Source of the DNA: Lunularia cruciata
Taxonomy: Eukaryota > Streptophyta > Marchantiopsida > Lunulariales > Lunulariaceae
Direction of reading: 5' to 3'
Assembly: GCA_948567375.1 (NCBI GenBank)
Contig: OX419757.1
Span: forward strand, 74,772,001-74,836,000
Length of the DNA: 64,000 bases
Shown here: positions 11,037-22,958 of the stretch, piece by piece
How positions within the stretch are numbered: position 1 is the stretch's first letter
Layout: the number at the start of each line of letters is the position of its first letter
Made by a program: the position numbers and the translations under genes
Notes under the pieces: model-generated
The model's input: the letters and a program-made list of their open reading frames with translations, nothing else
The model's database searches: none
What the model was told of the DNA's origin: nothing

Positions 11037-14000
11037 ATGAGCAGCCGCGCCAGCCGCACCATATATGTTGGAAACTTGCCAGGCGATGTGCGTGAGCGCG
11101 AAATTGAGGATCTCTTTTACAAGGTCTGTTTTGTCGCTATTTGTGCTCCACTGGTTTGTGTATGTTGAATTACAAGTCGCATTGTAATGTAGTTCGAGTT
11201 TAGGGCCTGAGGGCTGTGTACGTACACGCATGAGTTGAGTTAAGGATTCTGGAGTCGTCGCAGGGTACCCCAGCCCTCTCCTCTACTTTAGTTTCTCCTT
11301 GCATGCATTGGTGTTGTCGAAGGTTCTTACTTCCAGACGATACAGTTAGCGTAACCTTGAACTATCGCTCAGATGTTTCCTTTCAGAAACTGTTGAACTA
11401 CCTGACTGGGTTTCCTCCTTACTGTTTCTCTTTGGGGAGTTTTTAACAATTTCATGTCATTTTGTACGCACGCCGTCAACTCTATCCGCAAGTATCTAGT
11501 TCCGTCTCCTGAAAATTAGAGTACTTGGCTTGAGATGATTTCTATTTGACCTAAATCGCTGATGTACGTGAGGGCTTTGGCACTTTATTCTATACAGTAT
11601 GGTCGGATTGTTGACATTGATCTGAAGCTTCCTCCTCGACCTCCTGGATATTGCTTTATAGAGGTTTGATTTCTCAACTTTCTTCGTTTTATTTCGGTTG
11701 CCTGAGCATGCCTCTTCTTGGCGCACAACTACCAATGACACGTTTAAAATTCTAAGGATTCCAGATCACCCGTTCCATGAACGGGTTCTGTTCCGATTAG
11801 TCCTATAAAATGTATAAAATTTTCGCATGAATATCTGCAATTGTTAGGTTTAAGCTATCGTACGCCGTGGGATGGTCTTCCCTTATTTTTATTTGTCGTA
11901 GTAGGAATGAGCAGAATTTGAGACACCTCTAAAATCATTCATACTCATATCATGCAGTTTGAGGATGCTCGAGATGCTGAAGATGCAATCAGGGGTCGAG
12001 ATGGTTATAACTTTGATGGCAACAGATTGCGGGTAGGTGGTCTTCCTGTTGGAGACCATCGTGAGGTCTCCACACCTACACCAGTTTATCGGCGTGAATT
12101 GCGTTGCATTAGTCCACAGTACAGCCTGCTTTACATACCATGTGTCTCATTCCCCTCTAAACATTGCTATCTCCAGGTCGAACTTGCTCACGGTGGGAGG
12201 GGTCCTCCTTCATCTGTTGACCGCTACAATAGCTATACCGGTTCCGGTGGAGGCGCCAGTAGAGGGGTCGATGGAGGTCGCACGGGGGGTGTTTCTAGGC
12301 GTTCTGAGTACAGAGGTGAGTGGCCCTTGAAGATCGTAATAAGTTAATAAGTTATTGTAGGAAGAGGGCATTTGTCGTTCTCTATGAGTTCCTTAAATTT
12401 CTTCGTATATGTTGACCTAAAACTCCTGTGTCCACATGTTTCTGTACTGTTGACAACCAATTCTCCTGTCTCTACAATTTTGTCTTTAATCTTGGTTCCC
12501 TCTCAGTTCGTCTAAATGTCGTCCCTCTCAGTTCGACTATACATTACCTGTCCCATCCCCCCTTGCCCTCGGTTCGGTCCTAATTCAGTTTGGATGCCCC
12601 GTTCTGCAAACAGCTTCTGCTCCCATTTACTCCTATAAGTTGTCCCTGAAGCAAATGTCCAGTGGTTCATATATACATTACCTGCCTGCGTCCATGCGTG
12701 TTGTTCCTCTCCCGTTTCCTGAGTAGGTCTCATATCTTTACCTGTTTTTGAACAATACATGTCCAGTCATGTCTTCAGGGTTGCTTGTATGTCAGTTTCT
12801 TGTCTGTTCGATAAGTTGTCAAGCTTTGGTGCCAGGTAACTGACAACGAAGACCATCGACTTAATTGCTGGCCTTTAGACATGTTTTGGTTCTGGTTCTC
12901 TTCATTCCTGGCTTTTTGGCGATAAAACTCCTTCTGCTTCCCTCAGTTTGTTTAGTGTCTCAGGAGTCAAGCGTCCATAGCGCTTGCTGTGATATACTCT
13001 ATCCAGTCCTTTGACGCTTGGCTCCTTCTCAGCCTATGGACCATCCACTCTCTTCCCCTTCGCTCCGACTCACATTTGTTGTTTTGCTTCATGGTTCCTA
13101 TACATGTTTTCTGTCCAGTCTGCCAATTTCAGTTCTCTTGATTGGTTTAGTTTTGACTCCTGGGTCTTCAATTACAGCTTGTCTATTTCGCTACATGCTT
13201 TACTTAGCGCTGATCGATTACATGATGTATATCTGTTCTCTACTGCTGTTGATCAGGATGTAGTGATATTTCGTTTGTGCTTAACCTCGCATTTAATCTG
13301 TTAAATTCTTTACCTTCGTTCGGGTTTCATTTCTCATCTCGATTTGCACACATTTTTGTTTACATTTCATATGCACACCATTTGCACGTAATGAGTTCTG
13401 GATCCCCTTTTCGAAGAACGGCTTCTGCTCTCATGTCTGAATAATATGTATCTTATCTTATTTATCTTCTCTGATGCTTCGCTCCTTCTCAGCCTCGAGA
13501 CCATCCACTTTCTTCCCACTTCGCTCCAACTCACATTTGTTGATCTGTTTCATGGTTCCTATACAGGGTTTCTGTCCAGTCTGCCAATTTTCAGTTCTCT
13601 TCATTAGTTTAGTTTGGGCTCGTTGGCCTTCGTTTAATCTTGTCTATTTCGCTACATGCTTTGCTTGGCGCTGATTGATTACATGATGAATATCGGTTTC
13701 TCTGCTGTTGTTGATTAGGATATTGCGATATTTCGTTTGTGCTTAACCTTGCATTTAATCTATTAGATTCTTTACCTCCTTTAGGGTTTCATTTCTCATC
13801 TCGATTTGCACTTATCATGTTTACATTTCATCCGCACTCCATTGGCACGCAACGAGTTCTGGATCCTCCGTTCTTCGAACGACTTTTGCTCTCATGTCCG
13901 AATATATTTATCTTACAACGGGTTCTGTATGTTGTCGAGCAATATATACTCATCTTACATGTGCTTTTGCATTTGCAGTTATTGTGACTGGCTTGCCATC

Positions 14001-17000
14001 TTCGGCATCCTGGCAGGACCTTAAGGTTGGCTATTTTGCTCCTCTCCTCGCTTCATTAATTGTTTTTAAGCTTATTTCTGAGAGTGTTACGGTTTTTTCA
14101 CGGGCTTAGCTCATGTTTTTAATCCAGAACTTTATAATATGGAGTCTTCAATATTTGACGCCTTTTCCAGGATCACATGCGACGAGCTGGAGATGTCTGC
14201 TTTGCTCAGGTCTTTCGCGACGGGAACGGTAAGTCATGATATTACAACCTTCAGCTTATGATTTTCGAAAGGATATATCTCGGGAAGAATATGCGGTCGA
14301 TCATCATCTGGTCCGTGCCGTGCAAATCTCAGTGCTGATGCACTAGGTCTTTTTATTATTGCACACACTGCATTGACATTCTAGTCCATACATTAATAAT
14401 CATTCTCATATGGATTGAGAAAATTTAGTGTCAAATTTGCCTTTCTTTTCCACAGATGGTGGAATTGTATAATGCGTTTACCTGTGCTATGATAATTGCA
14501 CTCGGTTACTCTTTTCGTTTGTCTTCAAGTAGACTCGCAGTTCCTTGACCTTACTTCCATCAGTACCACCCACCGCCTGTGGTTGTTGGTTTTCAGTTCT
14601 GACTACTAGTTAGTAGTTGGTCCGACCATTGATGTTTAAGTTCCCATATCTTTTATCGATGAGTAAGTACTAATGGATGAGCACCGTTTGGTTAGCCACG
14701 TCTACTTGCTTTATGGTTCAAATATTGGGTCTCCTTTTTCTCCTCATCGCTGTCCTCCTGCAATTATTCTGCTGTGCTATGCTAGATCAGCATCTTGCAT
14801 GTCTAAGGTCACACCGATGTTCCGAGATAGTTCCGAGATATATCGAGTGAAATGCCAGGAGATTCTCCGACTTGATGGTTTATAACCGTCACTTCACTTG
14901 GTCGCAATCTTACAATGGGCATCGGTAAGAACATAGATCCTCTGTGCAAGTCAGAGCCCATGTTTGTGTTCATCACGCCTAACCTCTGTGTCTTTATCCT
15001 GGTACTTGGTGTATGTTACAGGGACGATGGGCATCGTGGATTTCACCAACTATGACGATATGAAATATGCCGTACGTGGGGTTTTCTGCAGATCTAACCA
15101 GAGCTTTCATTGTTGGTTCATTTATATCAATGCAGTAATGAATACCGAGTTTTCGTGACTGGATTTGCCTTCCACTACTACTACTATATATATATTTAAA
15201 TATACTGCTCTCACGTCTGAATATATACTGCCCATAGCACTCTCCTTCTCCTTTGCTTTTTACTCATCTGGGTTCTAGGTCTTGCTTAGCTCATAGTGCG
15301 TTCCTTCGATAGTCCACCTCTTCATGCCTGTTCGTTCTGCCTTGTTCTCTGCTCTCTGCTTCATTTTCTGCTCTCTACCTCTCAGCTTCCGACTCTTCCA
15401 ACTGGCTCATTCCTTTGCTTTCTTACTATCTCCTCCTGGTTTCTCTGTGCTTCGCTCTATTTCACTGCTCACCCTGATAGACTTTGTCCTTGCAGGTGTT
15501 TTTCGAGGGATGTCTCACATCACTCACATTCTCCTGCGTTTTGATCTTTTTCTTCTTTCCCTTGTTCACAATTTCGTTCATGCCTACATTATGCATTCGT
15601 CCGATTTCGGCTCTTTTAAGACTTTAAGCTCCAGTTGCTCATTTCGGTAGCCTTCCATTTCTGCAAACTTCCCCTGACGGTTCGTTGTTTCACTTAGCAC
15701 TGCTGATAGCTAGCTGTTTTACTGCTGATAGCGGCGCTGTTGGAAGCACCCGAGTTTGCCTTGGCACTCATGAGTTTTCGAGCAGAAACTCGGGACGAGG
15801 AGTACTGACAATTGTTCAGCTACTTCGACACTGCGTGAGGCACTGATGAAGTCGTTGGTGTTATCGTGGAGGTTTACTATGGCCGCCTTCTGCTTCCTTC
15901 AGTTGTTTAGCGAATCCGGACTCCAGTGTCCATAGCACTGGGAGTGATATACTTTATCCTGTCCTCTTACGCTTCGCTATAGTTACACTCTTACATTTCT
16001 ACCCATTTCTGCTGCAATAATCGCGAAATGCTTGCTACTATCAAGCTCTCTTACATCCAGCTCTCTAACCCACGCTCGCGTTGGCCTTGCTGCTCTCGAT
16101 TTCAACGTTGGCGTTGCTGCTCGCGATTTCACGTTCGTTATTGTCCATTAGCAGTTCTGTGTTCTCAATTTCTTGCACTTATGCCTTTGCTACAGGTTAC
16201 TTTTTTACACCTATACTTTTGCTGCAGGTTATTTTCGATGCATTTTGTACTAAAGCTTTCATACTACACTAGCACTGTCATTCATGTAAATGTTGTTTAT
16301 CGAATATGTGCACTTGTGCACTTCATGAGTTCTGGATAACCCGTTCCCGAATGGCTTCTGCTCTCATTTACCAATATACTGCCCATAGCGCTTGTTGTGA
16401 TATACATGATATCCTGTCCTTTTTTGCTTCGCTCTCGTTACCCTGTTACACTTCGACTGGTTTCTGCAGCCACACCATCCTATAGCTCTCGCATTGTTCC
16501 ACTCCTCTATTCCCCAGCTAATTCCCTCCCTATTATTTTTCCTTTGCTCTTTGCCTGATTCATGGGACCTCTTGTGTATACAGTGTTCCTATCCTACTCC
16601 GGTTCACGTTTCTTATTTTTATCGTTCCCGCACTGCTTACTGGCAGTCTTTTACATAGCGTTGCCTATTTCTCGCAGTCGTTTGCCTAGAGTTCTCCATT
16701 TCAAGGTGGTTTACTAGTCTGTTAGCCATATGTTATTCTCAATTTGTTTCAATTATGCCTTTGCTTCAAGTTACATTCGATGCATTCTACCTTATGGATT
16801 TCACGGTACTCTAGCATTGTGATTCATGTACATATTGGTTATCGTTCATTTGCACTTCATGAGTTCTGGATAACCCATTCCCAGAAAGGCTTCTGCTCTC
16901 GTATACCAATATACTGCTCGTGAGTTTTCAAGCAGAAACTCGGAACCAGGGGTACTGACACTTGCTCAGTTACTTCAACACTGCTTGAGGCACTGACGAA

Positions 17001-20000
17001 GTTGCATGTGTTTTAGTGGAGGTTTACTATGGCCGCCTTCCGCTTCCATCAGTTCGTTTAGTGTCTCAGGACTCAAGCGTCCATAGCACTTGCTGTGATA
17101 TACTCTATCCAGTCCTTTGACGCTTTGCTCTATATCCAGCCTAGAGACCATCCACTCTCTTCCCCTTTGCTCCAACTCACATTGGTTGTTTTGCTTCACG
17201 TTTTCTGTCCAGTCCGCCAATTTCAGTTCTCTTGATTGGTTTAGCTTTGACTCGTGGGTCTTCAATTACAGCTTGTCTATTTCGCTACATACTTCACTTA
17301 GCGCTGATCGATCACATGATGTATGTATGTTCTCTACTGCTGTTGATCAGGATATAGTTGATATTTCGTTTGTGCTTAACCTCTCATTTAATCTGTTAGA
17401 TTCTTTACCTTCTTTAGGGTTTCATTTTTCATCTCGATTTGCACATATCATGTTTATATTTCATATGCACACCATTTGCACATACTGAGTTCTGGATCCC
17501 GCGGTCTTTGAACGGCTTCTGCTCTCATGTCTGTATATATGTACATACAGCTGGTTTTAAGTTCTCATCATTTTATGAGCTTCTGGTTCCTTCCGGATGA
17601 GTTAATAGTTATCGTCACCTCTGAATCGGAATCTTTTGTCCTCTCGCTCTCAGACTTCTGGTCACCAATGGCAGGATCACAATTGAATCCATATCTTTTC
17701 CAAGCGCAGCTATATAGAAATGTTGTACTGAATCTCACAGAATGTATAGATGTAATTAAATCCTTGTTTTGTACAACGAGTTCTTTATTCCATTACGTTT
17801 GTAATTAACGTCAATATCTGGTCAGGTGGGTGTGAAAGCTAATTCCGATAACGGGTTTTACTTTTCATTACTCAATGTGGTTTATGCCCGTATGCCTGTT
17901 GAGTCCGAAATCTAGAAAGGAGTTACATCATATACATGAATATAAACATTCAAGAGCACGTCTTATTAACTGCAGGGTGATTCTTGATGTTCTTAAAAGT
18001 AATATTTTTCAGTTTACCTTCTGTGTCTCTGCAGATCCGCAAGTTGGATGACTCGGAGTTTCGGAATCCATTTTCTCGCTCCTTTATCCGTGTATGTTCA
18101 CTATGCCAAGATGCCCTGCTTGACCAAAATGTCCTCAAGTGTGCTTATTATTCTTGTAGTTGCATTACAAAAATACTGAAATCACTAGGAGAAGTATTGG
18201 ACCACTAACTGAGACGATTGTGTGCTTTACTCAACTGGATTGTCTTGTCCTGCTTTTGAAGATGTCTAACTTAAAGCATGTCGATTGTGTTAACTGTGCC
18301 ACCAATTTCGGAATCAGCGAAACCTCTGTTGCTGTATGAGTAGCGTGTTTTCTGCTCCTATTCGCATTTGTTTTCCCGACCTAATTTGTGTCAGATAAGA
18401 TGCGATGGTTGCTGAAAAATTTGACAGTATTAGTTCTTTGGAACTCGACAAAGATCGAGTATGTTCCCGGATCTGAATATATGGTGCTATTCAGGTGAAA
18501 GAGGACAAAGGTTACGGATCCAGGAGGACTGCATCTCGTAGTGCAAGTCGGAGTCGGAGCCGGAGGTAAATTGGTTTTGAAGGTCGCTTTTAGAATTTGT
18601 AGATCTATGATAATGTGGTCAGTGTCCAGAGTGACGTGTTGCTAGAACAGAGAAATATAGAAGAGGTTTGTAGTGGTTAAGTGGGCGTTTCCACGGCCTC
18701 TAATGCCAAGTATCCTTGAGTGCTCGTCGACTTCATGGTACTTCTTCCGTTGACTTTCTTCTTAAGATGAAATACGGACCACGTATGACCCGCAAATCAA
18801 ATTCCTTGCTTCAGAGGAAAGATCTTATGGCAGAACTGCTCTGTGGAACGTTAAGAGTTGGGCCTAACGGAACTGGAACTCATTTGAAAACATGCACCTG
18901 TCCAGTCCGTCATGTGGGTATGAAACTGAGTTCGCATGATGAGTTTTGCATACCATTACACACTTTGTACCTGTCCTATGAAAGGTGTGGAACCGGGTTG
19001 TCTACAACAGGTTCTGTATTTCGTCACGCAATTTGCACTTGTCCTCTGACGCACTCATCACACGTTCATGCTTGCATTTCATATGCAGTTCATGTGCACG
19101 TTCTCGGTTCCATACTTAGTGGGTTCTGGATCCCCCACCCGTTCTTGGAACGGCTTCTGCTCCGATTTCTCAAATATGTACCTGTCCTCTGACGCATCGC
19201 TCTAACCCAGCCAAGAGACCATCCACTCCTTTCCCACTTCGCTCCACTCCACCCATCCTCCACTAAAGATATGTTTCTCGTACTCCCTCTATGTTTCTCC
19301 TTTTCTTCCCTGCTTGGACTTTCCTACTCGCTCGATGACCCTCCTCTGCTTTCGACGACAGATTCTTAATCTCTTACTGTTGTCTCTTTCTTCTTCTTAC
19401 AACGGGTTCTGTATTTCATTACGCATTTTCCTGTCTAAATTTTTTTTTACTACGTTACTCTCAAAAAGAGTGTTATTCCGGTCAGGAGTGGGTTTGTAAC
19501 GCGGTTGTTTACAGTGGGTTCTGTATTCCAGTACTCAAATATTTTTTCTGGTGCTGTGGTCTTAAAGAAGCAAACAGGTTTAATTTCATTTACATTCTTG
19601 ACGTTCTTACCATTTTCACACTAATGCTTGAACATGAAATTTGCAGCCCTGGACGTGCTCGAAGTGTTAGTAAGTCTCCGCAAAGTCGATCACCAACTCG
19701 TTCGCCATCGCACTCACGGTTAGTTTCTTGGCGTCCTGAACTCCTTCTGCACCTACCCTTTCTTGCATCTATCCAATACACAATTTACTTTCGCTGCACT
19801 TGAGGCAATCTATTACTTCCAGCGTGCACGGTAGTGATTCACCTCAATGTACGTGTGTTGACGAGTATCAACTCAGGTAGTCCTGAACTACATATCTACA
19901 TATTTACCTAGGAAAGTCGTCTGATACAGCGATAACAAGTTCACTACTGTGGACATGGACTAAGTCGCCTTTGACTTGATATAATACCTTTTCACCTCAA

Positions 20001-21657
20001 AAGATGGAAATTTCAAGAATTCTCACTACCTTCTATTGGTATGTATAATAATATTATATTATGGTATATATCAAGTCAAGTCCAGTCCAGTCCAGTCCAG
20101 TCCCGAGGGTGCGATGCCTTAGTCAGGGATCGGATTTTAGAGCAGGTTTTACATTCCACTACACAAATACCTCTTCTTGTCATGTAGAGGGGCCAACTTT
20201 ATGTTCACGAGGTCATGAAAGTACGATTACAATCTCGAAATTCTGCCAATTGTTGAGCAGTCTGGAGAGAAGTCGTGAGAATCCTTGATGGAATAAAGTT
20301 GTAATTCCTAGCCGACGACAATATATTGCACGGATGTATAATGCAAATAGCGCACACCTGACCAGAACTTAAATTCTCATGTAATTTAAATTCTCCCAGA
20401 CATAACTGTGTTTACTCTGTAGACTAGGATAATATTTCTTAGTATTCTTTCACCATTGCCCTAGCTTCCTCGCCAAGAATAGGAAGAGCCCACTTGGAGA
20501 TCTCAGTTATCTCCTTCGTAAGTGGTCTTAAGAGTAGACCACGCTCGCTCGGTATTTCCTCGGCTTTGAACTATTGGACTTGCAGCCGCCCAAATTGCTA
20601 CGTAACAGGGGAGTGATGCAGAGCGCAGCTCCTCAAGAACTTGAATTGTAGGATATTGAGAATTTGCTGATTTTACGGCCAGAACGATCCATTACCTATA
20701 TATTACCCAGTGTATATTTTCTCTATACTTCGGAGCATTGTCTATCTCGTTGTTCTACTTTCCTCTAGTCTGTATGCAGCATAATAGCTAGAAGCTGGAG
20801 TGGCGTTGGTTCTTGCAACTGTTGAGTAACGTTGTTTTATCTCCTGGACCTGTTTTGGATTGCGCAGGTCAAGATCAAGATCTCAACGACGCTCGGTATC
20901 AATCTCTCTTCATCTTATGATTTAAAGGCCTTGTATGTCTCCTTAGCATAATGTGGATGTCTGAAATGGTTTCTCACATGTACTTCCATGGGATGAGTGG
21001 TTGTATGTTTGTAGCTATCAGCCTCTAAGGAGCGAAGCCGGAGCGTCAGTTTGAGCCGCAGTGGATCACGCTCGCCCGTAAGAGTATGTCAGAACTCTGC
21101 TGGATTCAGTCCATTTGATGAAGTGGCTCATAAGACATGTATAGAAGTCGCCGTTGATTTGTATGCATCTCAAGAGAAGGAGATGCACAGCAGGTTTTAT
21201 TTAGATGCCTTTTTACTGTCATTCAGCTTCAAATTGTCCTGAACTTTTTCTGTCTCCAGGCAAGGAGTTTGAGCAACGCACTAAGAAGCCCGAGCATCAG
21301 TCCAAAAGCAAAAGAGAAAGTACTGTCAACCTCACTTAGTATCAGTATTCTAGCTGTTGTACTGCTTTTTCGTTTTTGTATGTCTTCGGCCCACTTTGGT
21401 GCATTGTAGTTACATCATTTCTGTCTATGAAAGAGTTCTAATGTATAATAATGTTTCTGTTTGAGGAAGTACAGTTTATGCGGAGAAAGTAGAGTATCTG
21501 GTAAATGATATGATCACTAACAAAATTCGCAGATCCAAGTGGAAACTTAAAAAACTTGTTACAAGAAATCCATTCGTCTATAGATACCTGACGTCTTTTT
21601 TGCTGTTTTCAGGTGAATAATATCAACCCTAGCGCTTCACCACTCTCCCATGACTAA
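11037..21657 (+). CDS. SR34-like: SR34/SF2-like serine/arginine-rich splicing factor, 14 coding exons
   Basis: Coding exons: 11037-11123, 11598-11663, 11958-12032, 12177-12315, 13979-14025, 14171-14228, 15022-15071, 18035-18091, 18495-18565, 19647-19718, 20868-20895, 21015-21083, 21260-21319, 21613-21657. All introns are GT-AG; the exons total 924 bp and give 307 residues. RRM1 (about 8-80) has RNP2 IYVGNL at 9-14 and RNP1 GYCFIEFE at 46-53. A Gly-rich hinge (82-115) follows. The pseudo-RRM (123-193) carries SWQDLKD at 133-139, the signature of the SRSF1/SF2 family. The RS tail runs about 202-290. The family binds exonic enhancers and U1-70K or U2AF partners in the nucleus to guide splice-site choice. 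The start is the first ATG in frame with RNP2. Exons 1-12 are firm. Exon 14 (ending [10 protein letters not shown]) rests on frame and splice sites; reading on past 21319 would give a different tail. The gene appears intact. Confidence 0.93.
12033..12176 (+). other. Intron 3: in-frame, stop-free (exitron-like)
   Basis: The intron has GTAGGT and CTCCAG borders, is 144 nt (48 codons) and holds no stop in the coding frame. An uninterrupted reading frame runs from exon 3 through it into exon 4. Retention would insert 48 residues after Arg76, within the last strand of RRM1. Whether it is ever retained cannot be read from DNA. Confidence 0.8.
12930..13445 (+). repeat. Intronic repeat, copy a (intron 4)
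   Basis: About 500 bp running from CTTCTGCTTCC to GCTTCTGCTCTCATGTCTGA. The same order of blocks recurs at 13471-13905 and 17036-17533. Shared blocks include ACCATCCACT, CTGTCCAGTCTGCCAATTT, GTCTATTTCGCTACATGCTT and GAGTTCTGGATCC. It is pyrimidine-rich and noncoding. Confidence 0.85.
13471..13905 (+). repeat. Intronic repeat, copy b (intron 4)
   Basis: A direct repeat of copy a, lacking its first ~80 bp and diverged by point changes. It ends about 75 bp before the intron 4 acceptor, so the repeat array supplies much of the polypyrimidine-rich sequence ahead of exon 5. Confidence 0.85.
15766..15890 (+). repeat. Intron 7 duplicated block, copy 1
   Basis: The block from the motif GAGTTTTCGAGCAGAAACTC to TGGAGGTTTACTATGGCCGC recurs at 16917-17035. 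In both places it is followed by the start of the larger repeat (a TTCTGCTTCC or TTCCGCTTCC block and CATAGCACT), so a longer module was duplicated. Confidence 0.8.
16240..16400 (+). repeat. Intron 7 repeat fragment
   Basis: The blocks GTTTATCG, GCACTTCATGAGTTCTGGAT and GGCTTCTGCTCTC recur in the same order at about 16800-16915. They are end portions of the family described for introns 4 and 7. Confidence 0.75.
16917..17035 (+). repeat. Intron 7 duplicated block, copy 2
   Basis: The second copy of the 15766-15890 block (GAGTTTTCAAGCAGAAACTC through TGGAGGTTTACTATGGCCGC), diverged at several positions. Confidence 0.8.
17036..17533 (+). repeat. Intronic repeat, copy c (intron 7)
   Basis: This matches copy a of intron 4 over nearly its whole length, including CATAGCACTTGCTGTGATAT, the CCAATTTCAGTTCTCTTGAT block and the terminal GGCTTCTGCTCTCATGTCTG. 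Copies lie in different introns of the same gene and in the same direction. Confidence 0.85.
19100..19250 (+). repeat. Intronic repeat fragment (intron 9)
   Basis: The segment contains GGGTTCTGGATCC, ACGGCTTCTGCTC, CCTGTCCTCTGACGC and GAGACCATCCACTC. These are the end and start blocks of the intron 4/7 repeat, adjoining as in a head-to-tail array. Confidence 0.7.
20071..20103. repeat. (AGTCC)n microsatellite in intron 10
   Basis: Six or so tandem AGTCC units, the first imperfect. It is a simple repeat with length-polymorphism potential. Confidence 0.9.
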
Positions 21658-22802
21658 TAAATGTAGCGGACACTGTGGAAGTCACGTGCCTACCTACAGC
21701 TGGAATCACGTGTAGATTCAACATGTGCTCACTAGCGGTTAATAAAGTTCTAGACGATGTGGCTGATGCCTTTTGCTGGAGACTATACGAGGGCATTTCA
21801 TATCCGTCCAGGTTAAGAGGTGTTCACGCTTTTGGATTTTGTAACGTCCCCTTTTCGAAGCGTTTGATGCTCTCCTTATCTTTGAAATGCCAAATACCCG
21901 TATACACGTATAGACAGCTGACTAATATACAATACTTCTCTAGAATTACCTCTTGGACGTTGGGAGGTGTGCCTTGAATTTTGATTGGTTGCTTACTGGC
22001 CTTAAACCCGTTATGTCTGAAGATCGTCAGCTGTTCTGTTCTTGCAACTGGATGTTACAGCGTCGCAGGATTACTGCACGCGATGACGCCTTATGAGCTA
22101 TTGTTCTGTTTGTGATCACATTGACGGTAAGAAGTTATGTACTCAGTCTGCATATTTCACGGGACAGGCTGGTAGAATTTGAGTATTACCGCCCAGTGAT
22201 TGCGATCAGTTAAATTCATTCAAATGCACTTCTGCTTCCGTTTACGTTTGTAGATTTGTACACTCGTAGAACCTCCTTTGTTACAGTGCGAGAAGTGGAA
22301 TAAGATGAGAGTAAAGATGATTTAACCGAGAGGAATACAATGAATGATTGGCGCAACATAATTTCATATGAGAAACGAAAGTGGGAGCAATTTATCACCT
22401 ACAATAGGCCAGATTACGTTTTTTTGACTCTCTTTGGTTTCTGGAGGAAAGGAGTTGTGTATCGTTTGTAATCCGCATTGCGAAAATTTGGATTGTAGGT
22501 ATGTTGAGTCGGTAGACATGCACTTTATTATATACACTGTCACGTTAGAGTGTTGGGAAGAATCATGTCTTTGGAGAGTTAGCGATCTGTTTCAGAACTG
22601 TTAGGAAGAGGGCAAAAGAGCCTGTCCCAAGTGTAACAAAATTCGGTTTGAGTATTTGGTTTGCATCGGTTGGGTTCTCGGATCTCCGAACTGCTTTTCT
22701 TCTCACTAGTGTTATTTGCGCCAATTGAGAATCCAGTCTTCTCCAATCTAAGTTCCTTCAGCGTCTGGCTTGTCGGTAGGACCAAAGTTCTTAGTCAATA
22801 AA
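21658..22802 (+). terminator. Presumed 3' UTR and polyadenylation region of the SR gene
   Basis: AATAAA signals lie at 21656-21661 (overlapping the stop), 21741-21746 and 22797-22802. No other gene is seen in this stretch. Which signal is used cannot be told from sequence. Confidence 0.4.
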
Positions 22803-22863
22803 TACGATGAATGATAAATTCGTGCATGATTTCGAGATTTGCTCAATTTGTGAATATCGTCGC

Positions 22864-22958
22864 GACATTTCATGTGAAGGCTGATGGTCTTAAGCTTCGG
22901 ACTACAGTCTCTTTATGGGCATATGATATGGACATTTCATGTGAAGGCTGATGGTCAT
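22864..22958. repeat. Direct repeat of ~27 bp
   Basis: The sequence GACATTTCATGTGAAGGCTG followed by ATGGTC occurs at about 22864 and 22931, 67 bp apart. Confidence 0.85.

Larger units (their letters stand above)
15072..18034 (+). other. Intron 7, the longest intron (2963 bp), in the pseudo-RRM
   Basis: The donor is GTACGT after codon 174 and the acceptor CTCTGCAG before codon 175. It is by far the longest intron and is largely made of the gene's private repeats (15766-16400 and 16917-17533). In plant SR genes the longest intron is often alternatively spliced to tune expression; that is family knowledge and is not shown here. Confidence 0.75.

Noticed and set aside
18716-19192. 158-codon ORF
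   Set aside because: It lies wholly inside intron 9 of the SR gene and contains the intronic repeat; there is no acceptor and donor pair in frame with the neighbouring exons.
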